DNA of 64,000 nt from Halosaccharopolyspora lacisalsi. Lineage in GTDB: Bacteria > Actinomycetota > Actinomycetes > Mycobacteriales > Pseudonocardiaceae. Each line of letters starts with the position of its first letter. Position 1 is the stretch's first letter. Where the stretch lies: positions 124,001-188,000 of the forward strand of contig NZ_JACGWZ010000002.1 in the NCBI RefSeq assembly GCF_014137975.1, given 5' to 3'. The position numbers and the translations under genes are program-made. The notes beneath the pieces are model-generated. The model searched no databases, was not told the origin of the DNA, and saw nothing but the letters and a program-made list of their open reading frames with translations. Below, piece after piece: positions 9,321 through 19,040 of this stretch.

Positions 9321-9390
9321 GATCGTACGAATCACGCGATCATACTATTGGTATGATTAGGGTCACACGTTTGTGCTGTTGCTTTTTTTG
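9321..9390 (+). promoter_or_regulatory. Promoter and operator-like palindrome of the betaine operon
   Basis: TATGAT at 9352-9357 preceded by TGG makes an extended -10 promoter. It is embedded in a perfect inverted repeat, ATCATAC-TATTG-GTATGAT (9339-9357, 7-bp arms), and a second repeat GATCG/CGATC (9321-9325, 9337-9341) lies just upstream. A repressor or activator could read these. No good -35 is visible, consistent with an extended -10. Transcription would start near 9364, giving a leader of about 270 bases before the methyltransferase ATG. A run of seven T residues (9383-9389) follows a weak CACA/TGTG hairpin, possibly a weak attenuator. I find no SAM, SAH or glycine riboswitch consensus in the leader. 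Confidence 0.55.
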
Positions 9391-9631
9391 TTTATTCGCC
9401 TAAGTTGGGTTCTCGGCGCACGGATTGTGCTTCGGGATCCGGTCGGCAAAGGTGCCGATCGAGTGTGATGACCGGCGTCGGCGCGCGGCCCCGAGTTTCG
9501 GCTGCCCGCGCCGGTTGCGGCCCTGGCGATGATCAGCGGCGACCCGACGCGTCCGTGGGAAGGCTCGACGCGGACAGCGCGGACCGAGCGATGCAGTGGC
9601 GCATGACCAACGCGAGTGGTGGGAGTGAAGT

Positions 9632-11341
9632 ATGGCCAAGAGCGTGGATGATCTTGCCCGCGGTAACCAGTCAGGGACGGCCGCGGAGGACGTGGCGGAC
9701 CCGGTGCACCGTGAGCAGCAGGCCTTCGGCGACAACCCGACCGAGGTGCGCGACACTGATCACTACACCCATGAGTACGTCGGTGGATTCGTCGACAAGT
9801 GGGACGACCTGATCGACTGGAAGAAGCGCTACGAGAGCGAAGGCCAGTTCTTCGTCGACCAGCTCAAGGCCCGCGGGGTCCAGTCGGTCCTCGACGTGGC
9901 CACCGGCACCGGTTTCCACTCGGTGCGGTTGCTGGAAGAGGGCTTCGAGACCGTAAGCGCGGACGGCAGCCCGCAGATGCTGGCCCAGGCCTTCAGCAAC
10001 GGGCTGGCTTATGGCGGTCACATCCTACGAGTGGTCCACGCCGACTGGCGCTGGCTCAACCGGGACGTGCACGGTGAGTACGACGCCATCATCTGCCTGG
10101 GTAACTCATTCACCCACCTGTTCTCCGAGCGGGACCGTCGCAAGACTCTGGCCGAGTTCTACGCCATGCTCAAGCATGACGGTGTGCTGATCATCGATCA
10201 GCGCAACTACGACTCGATCCTGGACGACGGCTTCTCCAGCAAGCACACGTACTACTACGCCGGCGAGGACGTCTCGGCCGAGCCGGACTACCTCGATGAC
10301 GGGCTCGCCCGCTTCAAGTACACCTTCCCGGACAAGTCCGAGTACTTCCTGAACATGTACCCGCTGCGCAAGAACTACACGCGGCGGCTGATGCGCGAGG
10401 TCGGCTTCCAGCGCATCGACACCTACGGTGACTTCCAGGAAACCCACGGTGACACCGAACCGGACTTCTTCATCCACATCGCGGAGAAGAGCTACCGGGA
10501 AGAGGACGAGCTGGCGGACATGTACTCCTCCGCGGTGAACACCGCCAGGGACTACTACAACTCCGAGGACGCCGACAACTTCTACTACCACGTCTGGGGC
10601 GGCAACGACATCCACGTCGGCCTCTACGAGACCCCGGAGCAGGACATCGACACCGCCTCGCGCCGTACGGTGGAGCGGATGGCGAGCAAGGTCGAGATCA
10701 CCCCCGAGACCCGGATCCTCGACATCGGCGCGGGCTACGGTGGTGCCGCTCGCTACCTGGCGCGGACCTACGGTTGCAAGGTTGCCTGCCTGAACCTCAG
10801 CGAGGTGGAGAACCAGCGCAACATCGAGTTCAACCGCGCCGAGGGCCTCGACGGGCTCATCGAGGTCAAGGACGGTTCCTTCGAGGACATCCCGTACCAG
10901 GACAACGCCTTCGACCTGGTGTGGTCGCAGGACGCGATGCTGCACAGCGGCGACCGCGGGCGGGTCCTGGAGGAGACCACTCGCGTGCTCAAGCCGGGTG
11001 GTGACTTCGTGTTCACCGACCCGATGTCCTCCGACCAGGCGGCCAGGAAGGACTTGGAGCCGATCCTGGACCGGCTCAGCCTGGACAGCATGGGCTCGCC
11101 CGGCTTCTACCGCAAGGAGCTGGCGCGGCTGGGTCTGCAGACGTTCGACTTCGAGGACCTGACCAGCTACCTGCCGCTGCACTACGGCAGGGTCCTCGAG
11201 GTCCTTGAGAGCCGGGAGCAGGAGCTGTCCGACCGGATCGGCGAGCGGTACCGCACGAGCATGAAGGCCGGTCTGCGCAACTGGGTCAACGGTGGCAACA
11301 CCGGAAACCTCGCGTGGGGCATCGTCCACGCTCGTTCCTGA
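9632..11341 (+). CDS. gsdmt: Fused glycine/sarcosine and sarcosine/dimethylglycine N-methyltransferase
   Basis: One 569-residue protein containing two SAM-dependent methyltransferases. The N-terminal half (about 40-290) is glycine sarcosine methyltransferase, with motif I LDVATGTGFHSVRL (87-100). The C-terminal half (about 300-569) is sarcosine dimethylglycine methyltransferase, with motif I LDIGAGYGGAARY (363-375) and the VWSQDAMLHSGDR segment (430-442). Together they carry glycine through sarcosine and dimethylglycine to glycine betaine, using three SAM per molecule. In most halophiles the two are separate genes. The fused form is known from Actinopolyspora halophila. The composition is rich in aspartate and glutamate, as in salt-adapted proteins. 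ATG 9632 follows GGGAG. The next four genes recycle the SAH produced and regenerate SAM, so this is the output enzyme of the operon. Confidence 0.96.
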   Translation: MAKSVDDLARGNQSGTAAEDVADPVHREQQAFGDNPTEVRDTDHYTHEYVGGFVDKWDDLIDWKKRYESEGQFFVDQLKARGVQSVLDVATGTGFHSVRLLEEGFETVSADGSPQMLAQAFSNGLAYGGHILRVVHADWRWLNRDVHGEYDAIICLGNSFTHLFSERDRRKTLAEFYAMLKHDGVLIIDQRNYDSILDDGFSSKHTYYYAGEDVSAEPDYLDDGLARFKYTFPDKSEYFLNMYPLRKNYTRRLMREVGFQRIDTYGDFQETHGDTEPDFFIHIAEKSYREEDELADMYSSAVNTARDYYNSEDADNFYYHVWGGNDIHVGLYETPEQDIDTASRRTVERMASKVEITPETRILDIGAGYGGAARYLARTYGCKVACLNLSEVENQRNIEFNRAEGLDGLIEVKDGSFEDIPYQDNAFDLVWSQDAMLHSGDRGRVLEETTRVLKPGGDFVFTDPMSSDQAARKDLEPILDRLSLDSMGSPGFYRKELARLGLQTFDFEDLTSYLPLHYGRVLEVLESREQELSDRIGERYRTSMKAGLRNWVNGGNTGNLAWGIVHARS

Positions 11342-11406
11342 GACCGATACCCCGAGACCTACCCACGAAGACACAAGTACCGAGAGTCGAAAGGTGAAGA
11401 TCAGCC

Positions 11407-12609
11407 GTGACTGAGATGAACCGCAGGTTGTTCACGAGTGAGTCGGTGACCGAGGGTCATCCGGACAAGATGGCCGACTCCATCAGTGATGCGATTCTGG
11501 ACGCGATGCTGGCCCAGGACCCGCGCTCGCGCGTGGCGATGGAGACGATGATCACCACGGGTCAGGTGCACCTGGCCGGTGAGGTCACCACCGAGGCCTA
11601 CGTCGACATCCCGACCCTGGTACGGGACAAGATCCTGGAGATCGGTTACGACGACTCGGCCAAGGGCTTCGACGGCACGACCTGCGGCATCAACGTGGCC
11701 ATCGACCAGCAGTCGCCGGACATCGGGCAGGGCGTGGACACCGCCCACGAGTCCCGGGTCGAGGGCGCCATCGACGAGATCGCCAGCCAGGGCGCCGGTG
11801 ACCAGGGGCTGATGTTCGGTTACGCCTCCAGCGAGACCGACGAGCTGATGCCGCTGCCGATCGCCCTGGCCCACCGGTTGTCCCGCCGGCTGACCCGCGT
11901 CCGCAACGACGGCACGCTGCCGTACCTGCGCGCCGACGGCAAGACCCAGGTCACCGTCGAGTACGCCGGCGACCAGCCGGTGCGCCTGGACACCGCGGTG
12001 CTGTCCACCCAGCACGCCGAGGACGTCGACCTCGACAAGACGCTGGCCGGCGACATCCGCGAGAAGGTCATCAACCCGGAGATCGAGAAGGTCGGCCTGG
12101 ACACCGCGGACATGCGCCTGCTGGTGAATCCGACGGGCCGGTTCGTCACGGGTGGTCCGATGGGTGACTGCGGTCTGACCGGCCGTAAGATCATCGTGGA
12201 CACCTACGGGGGCATGGCGCGTCACGGTGGTGGTGCCTTCTCCGGTAAGGACCCGTCGAAGGTGGACCGTTCGGCGGCGTACGCCACGCGGTGGGTGGCC
12301 AAGAACATCGTGGCGGCCGGGTTGGCCGAGCGGGTCGAGGTGCAGACGGCCTTCGCGATCGGCAAGGCGGCGCCGGTGGGCCTGTTCGTGGAGACCTTCG
12401 GGACCGAGAACGTGGATCCGGACAAGATCCAGGCGGCGATCAACCAGGTCTTCGACCTGCGTCCGGCGGCCATCATCCGGGACCTGGACCTGCTGCACCC
12501 GATCTATGCTCCGACGGCGGCGTACGGTCACTTCGGCCGGACCGACGTGGACCTGCCCTGGGAGCGCACCAACCGCGTCCAGGAGCTCAAGAACGCGGCC
12601 GGTGTGTAG
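11407..12609 (+). CDS. metK: S-adenosylmethionine synthase
   Basis: A 400-residue methionine adenosyltransferase making SAM from methionine and ATP, releasing phosphate and diphosphate. Family signatures are present: EGHPDK (16-21), the [12 protein letters not shown] nucleotide loop, [14 protein letters not shown], and the glycine-rich [16 protein letters not shown] loop near the C-terminal third. Length is normal for the family. GTG 11407 is the only start that gives the usual short N-terminus, and it lies 65 bases after the methyltransferase stop, so co-transcription is likely. Here it supplies the methyl donor for betaine synthesis. Whether it is the cell's only metK cannot be told from this window. 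Confidence 0.96.
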   Translation: MTEMNRRLFTSESVTEGHPDKMADSISDAILDAMLAQDPRSRVAMETMITTGQVHLAGEVTTEAYVDIPTLVRDKILEIGYDDSAKGFDGTTCGINVAIDQQSPDIGQGVDTAHESRVEGAIDEIASQGAGDQGLMFGYASSETDELMPLPIALAHRLSRRLTRVRNDGTLPYLRADGKTQVTVEYAGDQPVRLDTAVLSTQHAEDVDLDKTLAGDIREKVINPEIEKVGLDTADMRLLVNPTGRFVTGGPMGDCGLTGRKIIVDTYGGMARHGGGAFSGKDPSKVDRSAAYATRWVAKNIVAAGLAERVEVQTAFAIGKAAPVGLFVETFGTENVDPDKIQAAINQVFDLRPAAIIRDLDLLHPIYAPTAAYGHFGRTDVDLPWERTNRVQELKNAAGV

Positions 12610-12635
12610 GTAATCAGCTGACGTGGGTTCTCGCG

Positions 12636-12673
12636 CAGGCTGCGGGACGCGGACGGCCGCGTCCCGCAGCCTG
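12636..12673 (+). repeat. Perfect 17-bp stem-loop between metK and adoK
   Basis: Arms 12636-12652 and 12657-12673 are exact reverse complements around the tetraloop ACGG. There is no U tract after it, and the next gene is on the same strand. It could be a partial terminator that lowers expression of the distal genes, or an RNA stability or processing element. Confidence 0.75.
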
Positions 12674-12709
12674 GCGGGCACACCCGCACCAACCATCCAG
12701 CTGACCGTA

Positions 12710-12737
12710 GGCCGATGGCTGATCACAGCCATCGGCC
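12710..12737 (+). repeat. Perfect 12-bp stem-loop just before the adoK ribosome-binding site
   Basis: GGCCGATGGCTG (12710-12721) pairs exactly with 12726-12737 around the loop ATCA. The stem ends four bases before GAAGGAG (12742-12748), the adoK ribosome-binding site. It is the second perfect hairpin in this 147-base gap. It might protect a processed 5' end or modulate translation of adoK. Confidence 0.7.
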
Positions 12738-12756
12738 CTGGTGAAGGAGTTTCTCA

Positions 12757-13731
12757 GTGCAGATCGCGGTGACCGGTTCAATTGCCACCGACCATCTCAT
12801 GGCCTATTCCGGCAAGATCGCCGACCAGCTGATCGCAGACCAACTACAGCAGGTTTCGCTGTCGTTCCTCGTCGAGGAGCTCGTGGTTCGCAGGGGCGGT
12901 ATCGCCGCCAACATCACCTTCGGACTCGGCCAGCTCGGCGTTACCTCGTTGCTGGTCAACGCCGTCGGGCAGGACTTCGAGGACTACCGCGCCTGGCTGG
13001 ACCGCCACGGCGTGGACACTGTCTCCGTGCACGTTTCCGAGACCGCGCACACCGCCCGGTTCACGTGCACGACGGACCAGGAGCAGAACCAGATCGCCTC
13101 GTTCTACCCCGGCGCGATGTCGGAGGCCCGCGAGATCGAGCTCAGGCCGGTCGCCGACCGCGTCGGCGGTCTGGACCTCGTGGTGATCTCGGCGGGCGAC
13201 CCCGAGGCGATGCTGCGCCACACCCAGGAGTGCCGTGACCGCGGTTACTCCTTCCTGGCCGACCCGGGCCAGCAGTTGGCGACGATGAGCGGCCCCGACG
13301 TCCGTAAGCTGGTGGACGGGGCCAAGTACCTGTTCACCAACGAGTACGAGCACAGCCTGCTGCTGCAGTCCTCGGGCTGGTCGCACGACGAGGTCCTGCA
13401 GAAGGTCGACAAGTGGGTGACCACTCTGGGTGACCAGGGCGTGCGCGTGGAGTCCCGGTCTGAGCCGACGATCGAGATCTCCCCGGTGCAGCCCAAGCAG
13501 GTCGCCGACCCGACGGGGGCGGGCGACGCACTGCGCGCCGGTTTCCTGGCCGGTCAGGCCAAGGGACTGAGCCTGGAGCGTTCGTTCCAGCTCGGTTGCA
13601 CACTGGCGACAGTGTCGCTGGAGACAGACGGCCCGCAGGAATATGACGTCGAGCACGGCTCGTTCGTGGCCAGGATCGCCGAGACCTACGGTGACGCTGC
13701 GGCGGCCGAGGTCGAGTCGACCCTTCGCTGA
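12757..13731 (+). CDS. adoK: Adenosine kinase (PfkB/ribokinase family)
   Basis: A 324-residue PfkB-family kinase closely matching the mycobacterial adenosine kinase pattern: VTGSIATDHLM at the N-terminus, GGIAANITFGLGQLG (48-61), SETAHTARFTCTTD (94-107), QIASFYPGAMSEAR (112-125), and the C-terminal anion-hole/catalytic motif DPTGAGDALRAGF with D257 as base. It phosphorylates adenosine to AMP. In this operon it clears the adenosine released by S-adenosylhomocysteine hydrolase and so pulls that reversible reaction forward. Homocysteine goes on to MetH. GTG 12757 sits eight bases after GAAGGAG. Other PfkB substrates such as sugars are unlikely given the close family resemblance and the neighbours. 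Confidence 0.92.
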   Translation: MQIAVTGSIATDHLMAYSGKIADQLIADQLQQVSLSFLVEELVVRRGGIAANITFGLGQLGVTSLLVNAVGQDFEDYRAWLDRHGVDTVSVHVSETAHTARFTCTTDQEQNQIASFYPGAMSEAREIELRPVADRVGGLDLVVISAGDPEAMLRHTQECRDRGYSFLADPGQQLATMSGPDVRKLVDGAKYLFTNEYEHSLLLQSSGWSHDEVLQKVDKWVTTLGDQGVRVESRSEPTIEISPVQPKQVADPTGAGDALRAGFLAGQAKGLSLERSFQLGCTLATVSLETDGPQEYDVEHGSFVARIAETYGDAAAAEVESTLR

Positions 13732-13752
13732 AGCATCCGGGAAGGCAGCGTG

Positions 13753-16700
13753 ATGACGACACAGAAAGAATCGGGACCGCAGGACAACGACCCGAGCGGG
13801 TTCCTGACGGCCATCGCCGATCGCGTGCTCGTCGGGGACGGCGGCATGGGCACGGCGTTGCAGGAGTACGACCTCTCGCTGGAGGACTTCAGCAACCTCG
13901 AGGGTTGCAACGAGATCCTCAACGAGACTCGTCCCGACGTGGTCCGCTCGATCTACACGGGCTTCCTGAAAAACGGCTCCGATGCCATCGAGTCGAACAC
14001 ATTCGGTTGCAACCTCCCGAACTTCGACGAGTACGACATCGTGGAGCGCATCCGCGACCTCGCCGAGAAGGGCGTGGCACTGGCCAGGGAGTGCTGTGAC
14101 GAGTACTCCACCCCGGAGAAGCCGCGCTTCGTCCTGGGATCCATGGGGCCGGGTACCAAGCTTCCCACCCTCGGGCACGCGCCCTACGCGGATCTGCGTG
14201 ACGCTTACCACCAGCAGGTGCTGGGCATGCTCGACGGCGGCGTCGACGTGGTGCTGGTCGAGACGTCCCAGGACCTGCTGCAGACCAAGGCGGCGGTCGT
14301 CGCGGCCAAGCGTGCCATGGCCGACCAGCAGAAGTGGGTGCCGATCATCGCCCACGTCACCGTCGAGCAGATGGGCACCATGCTGGTCGGCTCGGAGATC
14401 GGTGCCGCGCTGACGGCCCTGGAGCCGCTGGGCATCGACATGATCGGCATGAACTGCGCCACCGGCCCGGCCGAGATGAGCGAGCACATGCGAGTGCTGG
14501 CCGAGCACTCCACCGTGCCGATCTCGGTGATGCCGAACGCCGGCCTGCCCGAGCTCGGCGACAACGGCGCGGTGTACCCGCTGCAGCCCGACGAGCTGGC
14601 CGACGCGCTGGTCGGCTTCGCCAACAAGTTCGGTGCCCGCCTGGTCGGCGGCTGCTGTGGTGTGACCGGCGAACACGTGCGCCAGGTCGCCGAGGCGGTC
14701 AACGGGATGAACCCGGCCCCGCGCGTACCCGAGATCGTGCCGTCCGTCTCCTCGATGTACCAGGCGGTGCCGTTCGAGCAGGACGCATCGATCCTCAACG
14801 TCGGTGAGCGCACCAACGCCAACGGTTCCAAGGCGTTCCGCGAGGCGATGCTCGAGGAGCGCTACGAGGACTGCGTCGAGATCGCCAAGGCGCAGACCCG
14901 AGAGGGCGCGCACATGCTCGACCTGTGCGTGGACTACGTCGGCCGCGACGGCACCTACGACATGAAGGAGCTGGCCTCCCGGCTGGCCACCGCCTCGACG
15001 TTGCCGGTCATGGTGGACTCCACCGAGCCGGCCGTGATCGAGGCCGGTCTGGAGCACCTCGGTGGCCGGTGCGCGGTCAACTCGATCAACTACGAGGACG
15101 GCACCGAACCGGGCGGGCGGTTCGACCGCGTGATGCAGATGGTGCGCGAGCACGGTGCCACCGTGGTCTGCACCTGCATCGACGAGGAGGGGCAGGCGCG
15201 TAACGCGGAGTGGAAGCTCCGGGTCGCCGAGCGCCTCATCGCCGACCTCACCACGAACTGGGGGCTGGACGAGTCGGCGATTATCATCGACTGCCTGGTG
15301 TTCCCGATCACCACCGGGCAGGAGGAGGTCCGCAAGGACGGCATCGAGACGATCGAGGCGATCCGCCAGCTGAAGGCGCGGCACCCCAGGGTGCAGACCA
15401 CGCTGGGGTTGTCGAACGTGTCGTTCGGCCTGAACCCGGCGGCGCGCCAGGTGCTCAACTCGGTGTTCCTCAACGAGTGCCGCGAGGTGGGGCTGGACAG
15501 CGCGATCGTGCACGCCTCCAAGATCCTGCCGATGAACAAGATCGACGACGAGGCCAAGCAGGTCGCCCTGGACCTCGTCTACGATCGGCGCCGGGAGGCC
15601 GCCGAGGGCGAAGAGGCCTACGACCCGCTGCAGAAGCTGATGGCTCTGTTCGAGGGCAAGTCCGCCTCGTCCAGCGGTGCCTCCAAGGCCGAGGAGCTCG
15701 CGGCCCTGCCGCTGTTCGAGCGGCTGGAGCAGCGCATCGTCGACGGTGAGCTGAACGGTCTCAACGCCGATCTCGACGAGGCCATGAAGGAGAAGAAGCC
15801 TCTCGAGATCGTCAACGAGACCCTGCTCGCCGGGATGAAGGTCGTCGGTGACCTGTTCGGTTCCGGGCAGATGCAGTTGCCGTTCGTGCTGCAGTCCGCG
15901 GAGGCCATGAAGACCGCCGTGGCCCACCTCGAGCCGCACATGGACAAGGACGACTCCGGCGGCAAGGGCAGGTTGCTGCTGGCCACCGTCAAGGGCGACG
16001 TGCACGACATCGGCAAGAACCTGGTCGACATCATCGTGTCGAACAACGGCTACGAGGTGGTCAACATCGGCACGAAGCAGCCGATCAACACCATCTTGGA
16101 GGAGGCCGAGAAGAACAAGGTCGACGCGATCGGGATGTCCGGTCTGCTGGTCAAGTCCACTGTGATCATGAAGGACAACCTGGAGGAGATGAACTCCAGG
16201 GGGATCGCGGAGAAGTACCCGGTGATGCTCGGCGGTGCCGCGCTGACCCGTACCTTCGTGGAGAACCAGCTCGACGAGACCTACGAGGGCGACGTCCGCT
16301 ACGCCAAGGACGCCTTCGAGGGGCTCACCCTGATGGACCGCATCATGCAGTCCAAGAACGGTGAGAACCCGGAGGCCGACGAGGCGGAGAAGGCCAAGAA
16401 GGCCGAGCGCAAGGCCCGCCACGAGCGGTCCCAGCGCATCGCGGAGAAGCGCAAGGCCGAGGAGGGCGAGCTTCCCAGCCTGGACGACACCACCAAGTCG
16501 AACGTCGACACCGAGGCCGGTGTGCCGACACCGCCGTTCTGGGGTTCGAAGGTCGTCAAGGGCGTTCCGGTGGCCGACTACCTGTCGCTGCTCGACGAGC
16601 GTGCGACGTTCTTCGGCCAGTGGGGTCTGCGTGGCGCGAAGAAGGGCGATGGTCCTTCGTACGAGGAGTTGGTGGAGTCCGAGGGGCGTCCCCGCCTGCG

Positions 16701-17355
16701 GGCCTGGATGGACGAACTGGCGACCAAGGGAATCCTGCAGCACGCGGCGGTGGTCTACGGTTACTTCCCGTGCGTGTCCGAGGGCAATGATCTGATCGTG
16801 CTGGACAAGGAGGTGCCGGACGCCGAGGAGCGGCACCGGTTCCACTTCCCGCGTCAGCCGAAGGAACGCCGCCTGTGCCTGGCCGACTTCTACCGTTCGC
16901 GGGAGAAGGCCGAGCAACTCGGCCAGGTCGACGTGCTGCCGATCCAGCTGGTGACGATGGGTACTCCCATCGCCGACTACGCCAACGAGCTGTTCGAGAA
17001 GAACGCCTACCGGGACTACCTGGAGATCCACGGCATGGGCGTGCAGTTGACCGAGGCGTTGGCGGAGTACTGGCACCGTCGCGTTCGCCAGGAGCTGCTG
17101 TGGCCGGCCGGTGGGGCGGTCGCGCAGGAGGATCCCGAGGACGTGGAGCAGTTCTTCAAGCTCGGTTACCGGGGCGCCCGGTACTCCTTCGGGTACGGCG
17201 CGTGCCCGGAGATCGAGGACCGGGCGAAGCTCGTCGAGTTGCTCGACAGCGAGCGCATCGGCGTGGTGCTCTCGGAGGGTTACCAGCTGCATCCGGAACA
17301 GTCCACCGACGCGATCGTCAGCCACCACCCGGAAGCCAAGTACTTCAACGTGTGA
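13753..17355 (+). CDS. metH: Cobalamin-dependent methionine synthase
   Basis: A 1200-residue MetH, transferring the methyl group of 5-methyl-tetrahydrofolate to homocysteine via cobalamin. Domains in order: homocysteine-binding barrel (about 15-320) with zinc cysteines C235 (MNCATGP) and C301-C302 (GGCCG); pterin-binding barrel (about 340-610) beginning ILNVGERTNANGSKAF; cap and B12 domains with the cobalt-ligand histidine H751 in DVHDIGKNLV; and a C-terminal reactivation domain with GYGACPEIEDR (about 1148). An unusually long lysine/glutamate-rich linker sits between the B12 and reactivation domains (16370-16480). A GTG at 13750 is in frame, but ATG 13753 is better spaced from GAAGG. It closes the methyl cycle for betaine synthesis. 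Confidence 0.96.
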   Translation: MTTQKESGPQDNDPSGFLTAIADRVLVGDGGMGTALQEYDLSLEDFSNLEGCNEILNETRPDVVRSIYTGFLKNGSDAIESNTFGCNLPNFDEYDIVERIRDLAEKGVALARECCDEYSTPEKPRFVLGSMGPGTKLPTLGHAPYADLRDAYHQQVLGMLDGGVDVVLVETSQDLLQTKAAVVAAKRAMADQQKWVPIIAHVTVEQMGTMLVGSEIGAALTALEPLGIDMIGMNCATGPAEMSEHMRVLAEHSTVPISVMPNAGLPELGDNGAVYPLQPDELADALVGFANKFGARLVGGCCGVTGEHVRQVAEAVNGMNPAPRVPEIVPSVSSMYQAVPFEQDASILNVGERTNANGSKAFREAMLEERYEDCVEIAKAQTREGAHMLDLCVDYVGRDGTYDMKELASRLATASTLPVMVDSTEPAVIEAGLEHLGGRCAVNSINYEDGTEPGGRFDRVMQMVREHGATVVCTCIDEEGQARNAEWKLRVAERLIADLTTNWGLDESAIIIDCLVFPITTGQEEVRKDGIETIEAIRQLKARHPRVQTTLGLSNVSFGLNPAARQVLNSVFLNECREVGLDSAIVHASKILPMNKIDDEAKQVALDLVYDRRREAAEGEEAYDPLQKLMALFEGKSASSSGASKAEELAALPLFERLEQRIVDGELNGLNADLDEAMKEKKPLEIVNETLLAGMKVVGDLFGSGQMQLPFVLQSAEAMKTAVAHLEPHMDKDDSGGKGRLLLATVKGDVHDIGKNLVDIIVSNNGYEVVNIGTKQPINTILEEAEKNKVDAIGMSGLLVKSTVIMKDNLEEMNSRGIAEKYPVMLGGAALTRTFVENQLDETYEGDVRYAKDAFEGLTLMDRIMQSKNGENPEADEAEKAKKAERKARHERSQRIAEKRKAEEGELPSLDDTTKSNVDTEAGVPTPPFWGSKVVKGVPVADYLSLLDERATFFGQWGLRGAKKGDGPSYEELVESEGRPRLRAWMDELATKGILQHAAVVYGYFPCVSEGNDLIVLDKEVPDAEERHRFHFPRQPKERRLCLADFYRSREKAEQLGQVDVLPIQLVTMGTPIADYANELFEKNAYRDYLEIHGMGVQLTEALAEYWHRRVRQELLWPAGGAVAQEDPEDVEQFFKLGYRGARYSFGYGACPEIEDRAKLVELLDSERIGVVLSEGYQLHPEQSTDAIVSHHPEAKYFNV

Positions 17356-17416
17356 CCTGGTGTCTGCGGAAAGTGGCTGACATCGCACTGAACAGGGAAA
17401 ACGAGGAAAGGAAATC

Positions 17417-18877
17417 ATGAGCCCGAAACTTGAGAAGGTCAACGGCATCGAGTTCGCGATCGCGGACCCGAAGCTGGCCGAGACCGGCCGTCACCAGATC
17501 CGCCTGGCGGAGCACGAGATGCCGGGTCTGATGGCTACTCGCCGTGAGTACTCGGAGAGCAAGCCGCTCAAGGGTGCTCGGATCGCGGGTTCGCTGCACA
17601 TGACGGTGCAGACCGCGGTGCTCATCGAGACGCTGGTGGAGCTCGGCGCCGAGGTGCGCTGGGTCTCCTGCAACATCTTCTCCACCCAGGACGAGGCCGC
17701 CGCGGCCGTCGTCGTGGGCCAGGGCACTCCGGACAAGCCGGAGGGCACGCCGGTGTTCGCCTGGAAGGGCGAGACGCTGGAGGAGTACTGGTGGTGCACC
17801 AACCAGCTGTTCCACAACTTTGCCGGTGGCAAGGGCGCGAACATGATCCTGGACGACGGTGGCGACGCCACCATGCTGGTCCAGAAGGGCGTCGAGTTCG
17901 AGCGGGCCGGTGCCGTGCCGCAGCCCACCGAGGACGACCCGGACGAGTTCAAGGTCGTGCTCTCGGTCCTGCGCGAGAGCCTCGCCCAGGACAAGCAGCG
18001 GTTCACCAAGGCCGCCAAGGAGATCAAGGGCGTCACCGAGGAGACCACCACCGGTGTGCACAAGCTCTACGAGCTGGTCAAGTCCGGTGACCTGCTGTTC
18101 CCGGCGATCAACGTCAACGACTCGGTGACCAAGTCGAAGTTCGACAACAAGTACGGCTGCCGCCACTCGCTGGTGGACGGCATCAACCGTGGCACCGACG
18201 TGCTCATCGGTGGCAAGACCGCGGTGATCTGCGGCTTCGGTGACGTCGGCAAGGGTTCCGCCGAGTCGCTGCGCGGCCAGGGCGCCCGGGTCATCATCAC
18301 CGAGATCGACCCGATCTGCGCGCTGCAGGCAGCGATGGAGGGCTACGAGGTCAAGACGATGGAGGACGTCGTCGAGGAAGCCGACATCTTCATCACCACG
18401 ACCGGCAACTTCGACATCATCACGGCCGACCACATGAGCCGGATGAAGCACAACGCGATCGTCGGCAACGTCGGGCACTTCGACAACGAGATCGACATGG
18501 CCGGCCTGGAGAAGGTCCCCGGCATCAAGAAGGTCGAGATCAAGCCGCAGGTCCACGAGTACACCTTCACCGACGGGCACGCGGTCATCGTGCTGTCCGA
18601 GGGCCGCCTGCTCAACCTGGGCAACGCCACCGGCCACCCGAGCTTCGTGATGTCCAACTCGTTCACCAACCAGACGTTGGCGCAGATCGAGCTGTGGACC
18701 AAGCCGGGCGAGTACGGCAAGGACGTCTACATGCTGCCCAAGCACCTCGACGAGAAGGTGGCGCAGCTGCACCTGGACGCGCTGGGCGTCAAGCTCACCA
18801 AGATGACCAAGGCGCAGGCCGAGTACATCGGCGTCGACGTCGAGGGCCCGTACAAGCCCGAGCACTACCGGTACTGA
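17417..18877 (+). CDS. ahcY: S-adenosylhomocysteine hydrolase
   Basis: A 486-residue NAD-dependent adenosylhomocysteinase, splitting SAH into homocysteine and adenosine. This relieves product inhibition of the betaine methyltransferase. The N-terminal substrate part has [16 protein letters not shown] and [14 protein letters not shown]. The NAD-binding Rossmann fold shows [20 protein letters not shown]. The C-terminus ends in the family-typical KPEHYRY, which reaches the neighbouring subunit. It contains the roughly 40-residue insertion found in actinobacterial and plant enzymes. The ATG follows GAGGAAAGGAAA. It is the last gene before a strong terminator, so the operon probably runs from gsdmt to here. 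Confidence 0.97.
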   Translation: MSPKLEKVNGIEFAIADPKLAETGRHQIRLAEHEMPGLMATRREYSESKPLKGARIAGSLHMTVQTAVLIETLVELGAEVRWVSCNIFSTQDEAAAAVVVGQGTPDKPEGTPVFAWKGETLEEYWWCTNQLFHNFAGGKGANMILDDGGDATMLVQKGVEFERAGAVPQPTEDDPDEFKVVLSVLRESLAQDKQRFTKAAKEIKGVTEETTTGVHKLYELVKSGDLLFPAINVNDSVTKSKFDNKYGCRHSLVDGINRGTDVLIGGKTAVICGFGDVGKGSAESLRGQGARVIITEIDPICALQAAMEGYEVKTMEDVVEEADIFITTTGNFDIITADHMSRMKHNAIVGNVGHFDNEIDMAGLEKVPGIKKVEIKPQVHEYTFTDGHAVIVLSEGRLLNLGNATGHPSFVMSNSFTNQTLAQIELWTKPGEYGKDVYMLPKHLDEKVAQLHLDALGVKLTKMTKAQAEYIGVDVEGPYKPEHYRY

Positions 18878-18912
18878 TCCACGCGCACCACGAGTGCCGA
18901 CCGGTGACTGCA

Positions 18913-18944
18913 GCCGCCGCCCGGGCACGGGCCCGGGCGGCGGC
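18913..18944 (+). terminator. Perfect 14-bp GC stem-loop after ahcY
   Basis: Arms 18913-18926 and 18931-18944 are exact complements with loop ACGG, the same tetraloop as the hairpin after metK. It lies 36 bases after the ahcY stop, and no U tract follows. It is probably the main terminator of the betaine operon. Confidence 0.8.
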
Positions 18945-19040
18945 CCCTCCGCCCCGCTCACCGCGGCGTGTGCGAATCACGCCGGGCGCGGACAGGCTCC
19001 GAAAACGGCAGTTCTCATCGATTTTTCGTTTCCGGGTGAA

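Noticed and set aside
8953-9360. A 135-codon frame in the AT-richer gap before the betaine operon
   Set aside because: No ribosome-binding site, unbiased codon use, and it runs into the promoter palindrome.
9364-9631. SAM, SAH or glycine riboswitch in the betaine operon leader
   Set aside because: None of the conserved cores known to me is present, in contrast to the clear glycine aptamers at 57504-57715.
12844-17448. A 1534-codon open frame on the minus strand opposite adoK and metH
   Set aside because: It mirrors genes with extreme third-position GC, has no ribosome-binding site and a composition (Val/Leu/His/Arg/Gln/Asp) typical of antisense shadows. The plus-strand genes are certain.
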